Both the position numbers and the translations under genes were made by a program. A stretch of DNA of 64,000 bases from Trinickia violacea (GTDB lineage Bacteria; Pseudomonadota; Gammaproteobacteria; Burkholderiales; Burkholderiaceae): positions 4,650,001-4,714,000 of the forward strand of contig NZ_CP040077.1 in the NCBI RefSeq assembly GCF_005280735.1, read 5' to 3'. Every line of letters starts with the position of its first letter. Within the stretch, counting starts at the first letter, position 1. Under the pieces are notes generated by a model that was not told where the DNA came from, made no database searches, and saw only the letters and a list, made by a program, of their open reading frames with translations. Positions 16,826-25,115 of this stretch are shown in pieces.

Positions 16826-17953
16826 ATGAACGCCGACATCAAATACGCCACGCACCTGTCCCGCCCCCGCCCGGTGTTGATGATCCCGCTGCGCCGCTGC
16901 GGCAGTCACGCGCTGCGCCTGCGCCTGAATTTCAACCCGCAGTTCTATTCGCCGTATCCGCTGCACATCGTCGATTTCATGCCGATCGTGCCGCTCTATG
17001 GCGATCTCGACGACGACCGCGCGTATTTCGGGCTCGTCTGCGATGTGATCGGCTTGCAGGCGGCCAGCATGGTGAAATGGCCGGGCATCGTGTTCGATCC
17101 CGTCGAGGTCTTCGAGGCGATACGGCACGAGCCGCGCAGCGTGCACCGGATCGTCTGGGAACTGCTGCTGCGCGCCGGCGAGCAGAATCACGCGAGCATC
17201 GTGATGGACAAGTCGCTCGACAGCGTGCACTACGCCGACGAGCTGATGCGAATGCTGCCGGACATGCTGTTTCTCAACGTCGTGCGCGATCCGCGCGCGC
17301 AGATCGCGTCGATGAACAAGGCGATCATTCACGACTTCGACACCCTGCTCAACACGCACACGTGGCTCGCCGCGCACCGCGCCGCCGATACGCTGATCGC
17401 GCGCTATCCGGAGCGCGTGCTGACGGTGCGATACGAGGACTTCCTGCTCGATCAGGAGGCGACGTTGAAGCAGATTTGCTTTTTCTTCGGCATCGATTTT
17501 CTGCCGCAGATGCTCGACGTATCGCGCTCGCCGGAGGCACGGCAGATTTCGCAAATGTCGGCGCTTTGGTCGTCGAACTGCTTCCCGCCGATCGCGGCGA
17601 ACGTCGACAAGTACAAGCATCAGTTGTCGTTGGACGAGATCGCGATCATCGAAACGCTGACCGCGGACTACATGCGGTACTACGGCTACGAACCGATGAC
17701 CGATGCGTCGGCGAAGATCGGCGCGTCCGCGCTCGACGCCGCCCGCCGCCGCTCCGAAGCCGGCCGTGCCGAGGCGTGGCGAACCCTCGAACAAGCCAAC
17801 TTCCGCGACTTCGCGCTGCGGCGGCATCGCTCGGAATATCTCGCGAACGTCCGTGCACGCATGGAACAGTTTGCCGCCGCGCACAGCGGGGAATCCTGCG
17901 CGAAGCCCTACAAGCTCGATGAACTGGAAGCGGCATTCGAAGTGACCGATTGA
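16826..17953 (+). CDS. PAPS-dependent sulfotransferase family protein
   Basis: A 375-aa enzyme expected to move a sulfuryl group from PAPS to an acceptor. The 5'-phosphosulfate loop is PLRRCGSHALRLRL (residues 21-34), and the 3'-phosphate-binding block is VVRDPRAQIASM (152-163, Arg154 and Ser162). VRYEDFLLDQEATLKQICFF cut by family spacing is the following helix. No signal peptide or membrane helix is seen. I chose ATG 16826 because GGAG lies 8 bp upstream. It lies between cysC and cysD, which supply PAPS. The acceptor is unknown. Confidence 0.85.
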   Translation: MNADIKYATHLSRPRPVLMIPLRRCGSHALRLRLNFNPQFYSPYPLHIVDFMPIVPLYGDLDDDRAYFGLVCDVIGLQAASMVKWPGIVFDPVEVFEAIRHEPRSVHRIVWELLLRAGEQNHASIVMDKSLDSVHYADELMRMLPDMLFLNVVRDPRAQIASMNKAIIHDFDTLLNTHTWLAAHRAADTLIARYPERVLTVRYEDFLLDQEATLKQICFFFGIDFLPQMLDVSRSPEARQISQMSALWSSNCFPPIAANVDKYKHQLSLDEIAIIETLTADYMRYYGYEPMTDASAKIGASALDAARRRSEAGRAEAWRTLEQANFRDFALRRHRSEYLANVRARMEQFAAAHSGESCAKPYKLDELEAAFEVTD

Positions 17954-17998
17954 GCACCGCTTGATGGTTGCGAGCGCAACGAAAGCGTGAGGACACGC

Positions 17999-18961
17999 AT
18001 GAGCGATTTACTCGATTCGACGGCGGTCAACGCATCGCGTGAACCGGCGAGCCGCATGATTCACCTCGACTGGCTCGAAGCCGAATCGATCTACATCTTG
18101 CGTGATGTGGTAGCCGAGTGCAGCAAGCCTGCGCTGCTGTTTTCGGGCGGCAAGGATTCGGTCGTCGTGCTGCATCTGGCGCTGAAGGCATTCGGCCTCG
18201 GCGCGAACCGCAAGACTTCGCTGCCGTTCCCGCTCGTGCACATCGACACGGGCCACAACTACGGCGAAGTGATCGACTTCCGCGATCGCCGCGCCGCCGA
18301 GATCGGTGCGGAGCTGGTGGTCGGCCACGTCGAAGACTCGATCAAGCGCGGCACGGTGCGTCTGCGCCGCGAGACCGATTCGCGCAACGCCGCGCAAGCG
18401 GTCACGCTGCTCGAAACGATCGAAGCGCACGGCTATACCGCGATGATCGGCGGCGCGCGCCGCGACGAAGAGAAGGCCCGCGCGAAGGAGCGCATCTTCT
18501 CGTTCCGCGACGAATTCGGCCAATGGGACCCGAAGGCGCAGCGTCCGGAACTGTGGAGCCTCTACAACGCGCGCCTGCACAACGGCGAGCACCTGCGCGT
18601 GTTCCCGATCTCGAACTGGACCGAACTCGACGTGTGGCAGTACATCGCGCGCGAAGGGCTCGAATTGCCGTCGATCTACTACGCGCACCATCGCGAGATC
18701 GTGCGCCGCAACGGGCTGCTCGTGCCGGTGACGCCGCTCACCCCGATGCGCGAAGGCGAGACGAGCGAAACGGCGCTGGTGCGCTTCCGCACCGTCGGCG
18801 ACATCAGCTGCACGTGCCCGGTCGAAAGCGACGCGGACGACGTCGAGAAGATCATCGCCGAAACGGCCGTGACCGAAATCACGGAGCGCGGCGCGACGCG
18901 GATGGACGATCAGACCTCCGAAGCCGCGATGGAACAGCGGAAGAAACAGGGCTACTTTTAG
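17999..18961 (+). CDS. cysD: Sulfate adenylyltransferase subunit 2
   Basis: Catalytic subunit of ATP sulfurylase: ATP plus sulfate gives APS. The PP-loop SGGKDS is at residues 49-54, with family blocks HIDTGHNYGEVIDFRD, GGARRDEEKARAKER and FPISNWTELDVWQYI. It ends with the typical RKKQGYF. The start ATG has AGGA 6 bp upstream. The GTPase subunit CysN normally follows immediately but is absent: the next gene is cadA on the opposite strand, 19 bp away. Confidence 0.96.
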   Translation: MSDLLDSTAVNASREPASRMIHLDWLEAESIYILRDVVAECSKPALLFSGGKDSVVVLHLALKAFGLGANRKTSLPFPLVHIDTGHNYGEVIDFRDRRAAEIGAELVVGHVEDSIKRGTVRLRRETDSRNAAQAVTLLETIEAHGYTAMIGGARRDEEKARAKERIFSFRDEFGQWDPKAQRPELWSLYNARLHNGEHLRVFPISNWTELDVWQYIAREGLELPSIYYAHHREIVRRNGLLVPVTPLTPMREGETSETALVRFRTVGDISCTCPVESDADDVEKIIAETAVTEITERGATRMDDQTSEAAMEQRKKQGYF

Positions 18962-18980
18962 GCGGCCGCTCCGACGCTTT

Positions 18981-21392
18981 TCACTTGCGCAACAGCCGCA
19001 GCCCGTTCGCCACGACGATCAGACTCGCGCCCGCATCCGCGAACACGGCCATCCACATCGTGCCCATGCCCGCGAGCGTGAGGCCGAGGAAGACCGCCTT
19101 GATCACCAGCGCGAACGCGATGTTTTGCACCAGCACCGAATGCGTCGCGCGCGACAAGCGCACGAACACGGGGATCTTGCGCAGGTCGTCGTCCATCAGC
19201 GCGACATCGGCGGTTTCGATCGCGGTATCGGTGCCCATCGCGCCCATCGCGAAGCCGATGCCCGCGCGTGCGAGCGCCGGGGCGTCGTTGATGCCGTCGC
19301 CGACCATGCCCACCACCGCGCCGTTCGCCGACAGCGCGTCGACCGCGTTCAGCTTGTCTTCGGGCAGCTGGTCGCCGCGCGCATCGTCGATGCCGACTTG
19401 CGAGGCGATGGCCTGCGCCGTGTGTGGGTTGTCGCCCGTCAGCATCGCGGTGCGGATGCCGAGACGATGCAAATCGGCAACGGCGGCGCGGCTCGTTTCC
19501 TTGACGGTATCGGCCACCGCGAATAGCGCGAGGACGCGTTCGGCGTCGATCAGCATCACGACCGTCTTGCCTTGGCGCTCCAATTCGTCGAGACGCGCTT
19601 CGAGTTCCGGCGAGCAGCGGTCCAGCTCTTCGACGAGCCGATGATTGCCGAGCCAGTACGGCACACCGTCGATCGTGCCGCGCACGCCGCGTCCCGGAAT
19701 CGCTTCGAAATCGGCGACATCGAGCGCGCCCTTGCCGATCCGGCCCGCGGCCGCTGCCGCGATCGCTTGCGACACCGGGTGGTCGGAGCGGCCCGCGAGG
19801 CTCGCGCCGAGATGCCGCGCGCGCTCGAGGTCCACGTCGGCGCGCAGTTCGAAGTCGGTCTGCACGGGCTTGCCTTGCGTGATCGTGCCGGTCTTGTCGA
19901 GCGCGAGCCACGCGAGCTTGCGGCCTTCCTCGAGGTACACGCCGCCCTTCACCAGAATCCCGCGCCGCGCCGCCGCTGCAAGACCGCTGACGATCGTCAC
20001 GGGCGTCGAGATCACGAGCGCACACGGGCAGGCGATCACGAGCAGCACGAGCGCGCGGTAGATCCACTCGTGCCACGACGCGCTGAACACGAGCGGCGGC
20101 ACGATCGCGACGAGCAACGCGAACGCGAACACGATCGGCGTGTAGACGCGCGCGAATTGATCGACGAAGCGCTGCGTCGGCGCCTTCGCGCCTTGCGCTT
20201 CCTCGACCGCGTGGATGATGCGCGCGAGCGTCGTGTTGCTCGCGGCGGCGCTCACGCGGTAGTCGAACGAGCCCGACTCGTTGATCGTGCCGGCGAACAC
20301 GGCATCGCCCTCGGCCTTCTCGACCGGCAGGCTTTCGCCGGTAATCGGCGCTTGATTCACCGTCGAGCGGCCCGCGACGATGTCGCCGTCGAGCCCGATC
20401 CGCTCGCCCGGCTTCACGCGCACCACCGCGCCGACCGCGACCGAGCGCGCGTCGACCGAGGCCCAGATGCCGTCCGACTGTTGGACCGTGGCGGTATCGG
20501 GAGCGAGGCGCATCAGGACCTGGATCGCGTTACGGGCGCGGTCGAGCGACTTCGCCTCGATCAGCTCCGCGAGCGTGAACAACACCATGACCATCGCGGC
20601 TTCGGGCCACTGGCCAAGCATCGCCGCACCGGTGACGGCGATGCTCATCAGCGCGTTGATGTTCAGATTGCCGTTGCGGATCGCGACCCAGCCCTTCTTG
20701 TAGGTCGTCAAGCCGCAGACCGCGATCGCCGCGACGGCCAGCGCCGCCGCGAGCCACGTCGGCATGCCGAACCAGGTCGCGGCCTCCGATGCTGCCGCCG
20801 CCACGCCGGCGACCACGAGCGGCCACACGGGCTTGGGCGCCGGCGCGATGTCCTGATGCGTGCCGGCGTCCGGATCGGGCAGCTCGGGAACGAAGCCGAG
20901 CGAGCGGATCGCGTCGAGCACGGCCGGCTGCGCGTCAGGCGCGTGAACCACCGTCAGCACGCGCTGCATCAGGTTGAATTCCAGGCTCGAAACCGTCGGC
21001 ATGTGGCCGAGCTTCTTGCGGATCAGCGCTTCTTCGGTCGGGCAGTCCATCTGCATGATGCGGATCGACGTGCGTACGCCGTCGGCCGTGACTTCGGCGG
21101 CGCGCAGCGGGGCCAGCGAAGGCGCGGGGGCGCTGCAGCAGGCGGTGCCGTGGTCGTGGTCGTGGCTGTGATCATGGCCATGGTCGTGCGCATGCTCGTC
21201 GTCGTGGTCGTGCTTGTGTCCCTCGGCGTGCCCGTGCCCGTGCCCGTGAACATGCGCTTTCGCCTGCCGGCCCTCGCCGGCGTGCCGCTTCTCACCTACG
21301 GCCACGCCATGCGCGTGCTCATGCCCGCAGCCGCAATCGTGCGACTGCTGGGCGGCGCTGCGCGCTTCGATCGGGTTCTTGGTTTGAGTCAT
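18981..21392 (-). CDS. cadA: Heavy-metal P-type ATPase (Cd/Zn/Pb export)
   Basis: An 803-aa P1B ATPase of the inner membrane. The first ~85 residues are extremely His-rich (HGHGHGHAEGHKHDHDDEHA and similar), a likely metal buffer. An HMA domain follows (MDCPTEEALIRKKL, about 115-128). The core has TGES (351-354), the membrane metal site CPC (455-457), the phosphorylated Asp499 in DKTGT and MVGDGINDAPAL. CPC plus the His tail points to divalent soft metals (Zn, Cd, Pb), not copper. It is transcribed divergently from a CadR/PbrR-type regulator. Confidence 0.93.
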   Translation of the reverse strand: MTQTKNPIEARSAAQQSHDCGCGHEHAHGVAVGEKRHAGEGRQAKAHVHGHGHGHAEGHKHDHDDEHAHDHGHDHSHDHDHGTACCSAPAPSLAPLRAAEVTADGVRTSIRIMQMDCPTEEALIRKKLGHMPTVSSLEFNLMQRVLTVVHAPDAQPAVLDAIRSLGFVPELPDPDAGTHQDIAPAPKPVWPLVVAGVAAAASEAATWFGMPTWLAAALAVAAIAVCGLTTYKKGWVAIRNGNLNINALMSIAVTGAAMLGQWPEAAMVMVLFTLAELIEAKSLDRARNAIQVLMRLAPDTATVQQSDGIWASVDARSVAVGAVVRVKPGERIGLDGDIVAGRSTVNQAPITGESLPVEKAEGDAVFAGTINESGSFDYRVSAAASNTTLARIIHAVEEAQGAKAPTQRFVDQFARVYTPIVFAFALLVAIVPPLVFSASWHEWIYRALVLLVIACPCALVISTPVTIVSGLAAAARRGILVKGGVYLEEGRKLAWLALDKTGTITQGKPVQTDFELRADVDLERARHLGASLAGRSDHPVSQAIAAAAAGRIGKGALDVADFEAIPGRGVRGTIDGVPYWLGNHRLVEELDRCSPELEARLDELERQGKTVVMLIDAERVLALFAVADTVKETSRAAVADLHRLGIRTAMLTGDNPHTAQAIASQVGIDDARGDQLPEDKLNAVDALSANGAVVGMVGDGINDAPALARAGIGFAMGAMGTDTAIETADVALMDDDLRKIPVFVRLSRATHSVLVQNIAFALVIKAVFLGLTLAGMGTMWMAVFADAGASLIVVANGLRLLRK

Positions 21393-21421
21393 GACGAGCT
21401 TCCTGGTGTACGTTGGGGTAC

Positions 21422-21452
21422 AGTTAACACCTTGAAGCCGCTACAAGGTCAA
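21422..21452 (-). promoter_or_regulatory. MerR-type promoter/operator for cadA
   Basis: On the minus strand, TTGACC (-35, 21447-21452) and TTAACT (-10, 21422-21427) are 19 bp apart. The long spacer contains the dyad ACCTTG-N9-CAAGGT (21429-21434 and 21444-21449). A 19-20 bp spacer with a centred dyad is the hallmark of MerR-family activated promoters. Confidence 0.8.
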
Positions 21453-21473
21453 GGCGCTAACGAGGAACCTCAG

Positions 21474-21905
21474 ATGAAAATCGGAGAACTGGCGAAAGCC
21501 GCGAGCTGCACGACGGAAACCATCCGCTTTTATGAGAAAGAGGGCCTGATGCCCGACGCTCAGCGCACCGATTCGAACTACCGGAGCTACTCGGCCGAGC
21601 ACATCGAGCGCCTGCGCTTCATCCGCAACTGCCGCGCGCTCGACATGACGCACGATGAAATCCGCGAGCTGCTGCGCCTCACCGACACCCCGACCGACCG
21701 CTGCAGCTCCGTCAATTCCCTGCTCGACGCGCACATCGGCCACGTGAACGCGCGCCTCGCCGAGCTGGAGCAACTGAAAGCCCAACTGACCGGCCTGCGC
21801 GAACAGTGCGTGGGCGAGCACACCGTCGAGGATTGCGGCATCGTCCACGGCCTGACGACGATGGAGACCGTCGCGCCGTCGGCGAAACGCACGCACGTCG
21901 GCTGA
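21474..21905 (+). CDS. MerR-family metal regulator, CadR/PbrR type
   Basis: A 143-aa MerR regulator. The N-terminal winged HTH begins MKIGELAKAASCTTETIRFYEKEGL, a dimerisation helix follows, and the metal site uses Cys77, Cys112 and Cys121. This three-Cys pattern is that of CadR/PbrR (Cd, Pb) sensors; here the last two Cys are one or two residues further apart than in the type proteins. It is divergent from cadA with the operator between them, so it should activate cadA when metal binds. Confidence 0.9.
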   Translation: MKIGELAKAASCTTETIRFYEKEGLMPDAQRTDSNYRSYSAEHIERLRFIRNCRALDMTHDEIRELLRLTDTPTDRCSSVNSLLDAHIGHVNARLAELEQLKAQLTGLREQCVGEHTVEDCGIVHGLTTMETVAPSAKRTHVG

Positions 21906-21921
21906 TCCATTCGGACCGCGC

Positions 21922-23346
21922 CTACAACACCTTGCCGGGATTCAGAATGCCGAGCGGGTCGAGCGCCGCTTTCATGCGGCGCATCACCTCGATTTCGGCC
22001 GCGCTGCGCGAATAGCCGAGATAGGGACGCTTGAGCCGGCCGATTCCATGCTCAGCCGAAATCGAGCCGCCCATCTCGCGCACGACTTCATAGACGACGC
22101 GATCGACGGCGTCTTCGCCATACACCGGCAGGTCAGCAAGCGACACACCGATGTGCACGTTGCTGTCGCCGATATGGCCGAAGAACACGCTCACCGCATG
22201 CGGCCACCGTTCGACGAGCGCGGCACGGCAGCGCTCGGCAAACACACCGATCGCACCGATCGGCAGGCTCACATCGAAGTTCATGAAGTGCGGGAGCGTG
22301 TCGATCGCGAGACCTTCGCGCAAGGTCCACATGTCGAGCGCTTGACGCGTCGAGGTGGCGAGCGCGGCGTCGTCGATCAAGCCGTCCTCGAAGCACGTGC
22401 CGAGGCAGGCTTCGAGCGCGGCGTGCGCATCCGATGCGCTCGCCGCCGCATCGCTCGACGCGCATTCGATCAGGACGACAAACCCGTCGTCCGCCGCTAG
22501 TGGCGCGGTAACGCCAGGGGTATTGGCACAGACGAACCGATAGAACTCCGGCCACATCGCCTCGAAGCTGATCACGCTGGGCAGCGTCGCGCGCACGCGA
22601 TGCCAGAGCTTCACGACCGCGTCGTAGTCGGTCACACGGCACAAGGCCGTGGCGGGCGACGCGAGTTTCGGATGCAGCTTGAGCACGGCGCGCGTGACGA
22701 CGCCAAGTGTCCCTTCGCTGCCGATGAACACGTGCTTCAAATCGAAGCCCGCGTTGTTCTTGAGCATCTTGTTGAGCGACGTGACGACCGTGCCGTCGGC
22801 CAGCACGGCTTCGAGTCCGAGCACCTGCTCGCGCATCACGCCATAGCGAATCGCGCGATTGCCGCCCGCGTTGGTCGCGATGTTGCCGCCAATCTGGCAC
22901 GAGCCGCGCGCGCCGAGATCGATGCCGAGCGTAAAGCCCGCCTCGTCGGCGGCTTCCTGCACCGTCTGCAGCGGCGTTCCGGCGCGGACCGTGATCGTGC
23001 CCGCCGCGGTGTCGATTTCCTCGATGCCCGCAAAGCGTTCCATCGCGAGCACGACCTCGCCGCCGAGCGCCACCGCGCCGCGCGCGAGCCCGGTTGCGCC
23101 GCCTTGCGGCACGAGCGGAAGTGTCAAGCGCGAGCAAAGCGCCAGCGTGCGCGAAACATCGTCGACCGTGCGCGGCCGGATGAGCGCGAGCGGCCGCACG
23201 CCCGGCACTTCGTTGTAGGCGGTGAAATAGCGCGGATCGATGGCGTCGCCGACTACGACGAGATCGTTGCCGAGCTCCCGCAACAGAACATCTACAGCAT
23301 CACGCTCGTTCAACGCCACCGGCGCCCCGCCCTCGCTCGCCATCAT
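21922..23346 (-). CDS. FAD-binding oxidoreductase (2-hydroxyacid dehydrogenase, GlcD/D2HGDH type)
   Basis: A 474-aa flavoprotein. The FAD-binding PCMH domain has PLVPQGGATGLARGAV and GSCQIGGNIATNAGGNRAIRYG, and the C-terminal FAD-oxidase domain ends in SAEHGIGRLKRPYLGYS with the characteristic HGIG. FFGHIGDSNVHI is the conserved HxGDGNxH-like block. Substrates in this family are D-lactate, D-2-hydroxyglutarate or glycolate; the sequence alone does not decide. AAGGAG precedes the start. An amino acid binding protein lies 23 bp upstream on the same strand. Confidence 0.9.
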   Translation of the reverse strand: MMASEGGAPVALNERDAVDVLLRELGNDLVVVGDAIDPRYFTAYNEVPGVRPLALIRPRTVDDVSRTLALCSRLTLPLVPQGGATGLARGAVALGGEVVLAMERFAGIEEIDTAAGTITVRAGTPLQTVQEAADEAGFTLGIDLGARGSCQIGGNIATNAGGNRAIRYGVMREQVLGLEAVLADGTVVTSLNKMLKNNAGFDLKHVFIGSEGTLGVVTRAVLKLHPKLASPATALCRVTDYDAVVKLWHRVRATLPSVISFEAMWPEFYRFVCANTPGVTAPLAADDGFVVLIECASSDAAASASDAHAALEACLGTCFEDGLIDDAALATSTRQALDMWTLREGLAIDTLPHFMNFDVSLPIGAIGVFAERCRAALVERWPHAVSVFFGHIGDSNVHIGVSLADLPVYGEDAVDRVVYEVVREMGGSISAEHGIGRLKRPYLGYSRSAAEIEVMRRMKAALDPLGILNPGKVL

Positions 23347-23369
23347 CCGCCCTCTCCTTCGCTATGCCT

Positions 23370-24149
23370 TTACTTCGCGGAGACGTCGATATTGCCGAAG
23401 TACTTCTGCGCGAGCGTCTTCACGGTGCCGTCGGCCTTCACCTTGGCGATCGCCGCGTTCAACTGGCTGCGCAACGCGTCGTCGCCCTTGCGGATGCCGA
23501 ACGCAATGCCGCTGCCGAGGATCTTGTCGTCGTGCACCGGCTGGCCGACGAACGCGTAGCCCTTGCCGTCAGGCTTCGACAGGAAGCCGGTCTGTCCCGC
23601 CGGGGCGAGCACGAGCGTCGCGTCCAAGCGGCCCGCGACGAGATCCGCGTACACCTGGTTCTGATCCTGATACGCCACGACCGTCACGCCAGCCGGCTCC
23701 CAGTGCGCCTTCGCGAAGGTCTCTTGAATCGACGCCTGCAACACGCCGACGCGCTTGCCCTTCAGCGATTCCGCCGTCGCCACGATGCCGCTGTCGCTCT
23801 TCGCGATCAGTTGGGTCGGCACGCGGTAGATGACGGTCGTGAAGTCGATCGCCTGACGGCGCTTGTCCGTGGCGTTCATCGCCGAATTGATCGCGTCGAA
23901 CTTGCGGCCTTGCAGCGCCGGGATCAGGCCGTCGAACGACGTCTCGACCCACGTGCACGTCAGATGCGCCGCCGCGCAAACGGCATTGCCGATGTCGATA
24001 TCGAAGCCTTGCAAGCTGCCGTCCGCCGCCTTCGATTCGAACGGCGGATATTGCGCTTCGAGTCCGAAGCGCATCGAAGTCGCGTCGGCGAATGCCGATG
24101 CCGATACCAATGCGCACGCAAATGCCAACAGAACTTTGAGTCGTTTCAT
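23370..24149 (-). CDS. Periplasmic binding protein for polar amino acids (HisJ/ArtJ type)
   Basis: A 259-aa SBP_bac_3 protein. It has a signal peptide (MKRLKVLLAFACALVSASAFA), then MRFGLEAQYPPFESKAADGS and the ligand block GFDIDIGNAVCAAAHLTCTWV with the paired Cys of lysine/arginine/histidine binding proteins. SAMNATDKRRQAIDFT is another family block. No permease or ATPase is adjacent, so it must work with a transporter encoded elsewhere. Confidence 0.9.
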   Translation of the reverse strand: MKRLKVLLAFACALVSASAFADATSMRFGLEAQYPPFESKAADGSLQGFDIDIGNAVCAAAHLTCTWVETSFDGLIPALQGRKFDAINSAMNATDKRRQAIDFTTVIYRVPTQLIAKSDSGIVATAESLKGKRVGVLQASIQETFAKAHWEPAGVTVVAYQDQNQVYADLVAGRLDATLVLAPAGQTGFLSKPDGKGYAFVGQPVHDDKILGSGIAFGIRKGDDALRSQLNAAIAKVKADGTVKTLAQKYFGNIDVSAK

Positions 24150-24247
24150 CGTGGATCTCCTTGCCTTGGGTGTCTTTAGGAATATTCAGGCGGCGTTCCG
24201 TGCGTGCCGCCCAGCTTTTGGTTTGATCGGGTTCAATGATGCGCGCA

Positions 24248-25105
24248 TCAAAAAGCGGCGACATCCGACGGGGTCGCAATGCGCTTGTGCGTCAGCACCG
24301 GCAAGCGAGCGCGGACTTCGCGCAGCGCCGCGGCCTTGAGTTCCGCCACCGCGATGCCCGGCTCGTCGTCGTGGCGCGCGAGCACCTCGCCCCACGGGCC
24401 GACGATCATGCTGTGGCCGAACGTGCGCCAGCCATTCACGTGCGTGCCGCACTGGCCCGCTGCGATCACATACGCCTGGTTCTCGACGGCGCGGGCGCGC
24501 AGCAGCAGTTCCCAGTGCGCGAGGCCGGTGGTGTGCGTAAACGCGGCGGGCACCGCGATCACGTCGGCAGCCGGTGCTGCGCGATACAGCTCGGGAAAGC
24601 GCAAGTCGTAGCAGACCGACAGCCGCAGGTTGCCGAACGGCCCCTGCGCGGACCCGACGGCCGCGCCGCCCATCATCGTGTCGGCTTCGGCATGCTGCTC
24701 GGCACCCTGGTTGAAGCTGAACAGATGAATCTTGTCGTAGCGCGCGCTGCATCGACCGCTCGGATCGAACAGCAGCGACGTGTTGTACGCATGGGTGCAT
24801 TCTTGCGCGCTGCCGCGCTCGGGACGGATCGGCACCGTGCCGCCGATCAGCCACACGCTGGCTTCGCGCGCGAGTTGTGCGAGCGCCTGCTGAATCGGAC
24901 CATCGCCGAACGGCTCGGCGAGCGCCACGCGTTCGTGCTCGTCGTTGCCGATCCAGCAGAAATATTCAGGAAGACTGACGAGCATCGCGCCCTCCCGCGC
25001 CGCCTTCTCGACCCAGCGGCGCGCTTCGCCGAGGTTGTGCGCAACGTCGTCCGTGCTGCTCATCTGCACGACGGCTGCCTTGATCGTCTCCACCATGTTG
25101 CTCAT
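24248..25105 (-). CDS. Carbon-nitrogen hydrolase, omega-amidase (Nit2/YafV) type
   Basis: A 285-aa nitrilase-superfamily hydrolase with the Glu-Lys-Cys triad: Glu in VSLPEYFCW, Lys in ARYDKIHLF and Cys in LSVCYDLRFPELYR. Omega-amidases hydrolyse 2-oxoglutaramate, the product of glutamine transaminases. The gene starts 10 bp after the stop of a methionine/glutamine-type aminotransferase, which supports that role. AAGGGG precedes the ATG. Confidence 0.88.
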   Translation of the reverse strand: MSNMVETIKAAVVQMSSTDDVAHNLGEARRWVEKAAREGAMLVSLPEYFCWIGNDEHERVALAEPFGDGPIQQALAQLAREASVWLIGGTVPIRPERGSAQECTHAYNTSLLFDPSGRCSARYDKIHLFSFNQGAEQHAEADTMMGGAAVGSAQGPFGNLRLSVCYDLRFPELYRAAPAADVIAVPAAFTHTTGLAHWELLLRARAVENQAYVIAAGQCGTHVNGWRTFGHSMIVGPWGEVLARHDDEPGIAVAELKAAALREVRARLPVLTHKRIATPSDVAAF

Positions 25106-25115
25106 CGTGCGCCCC

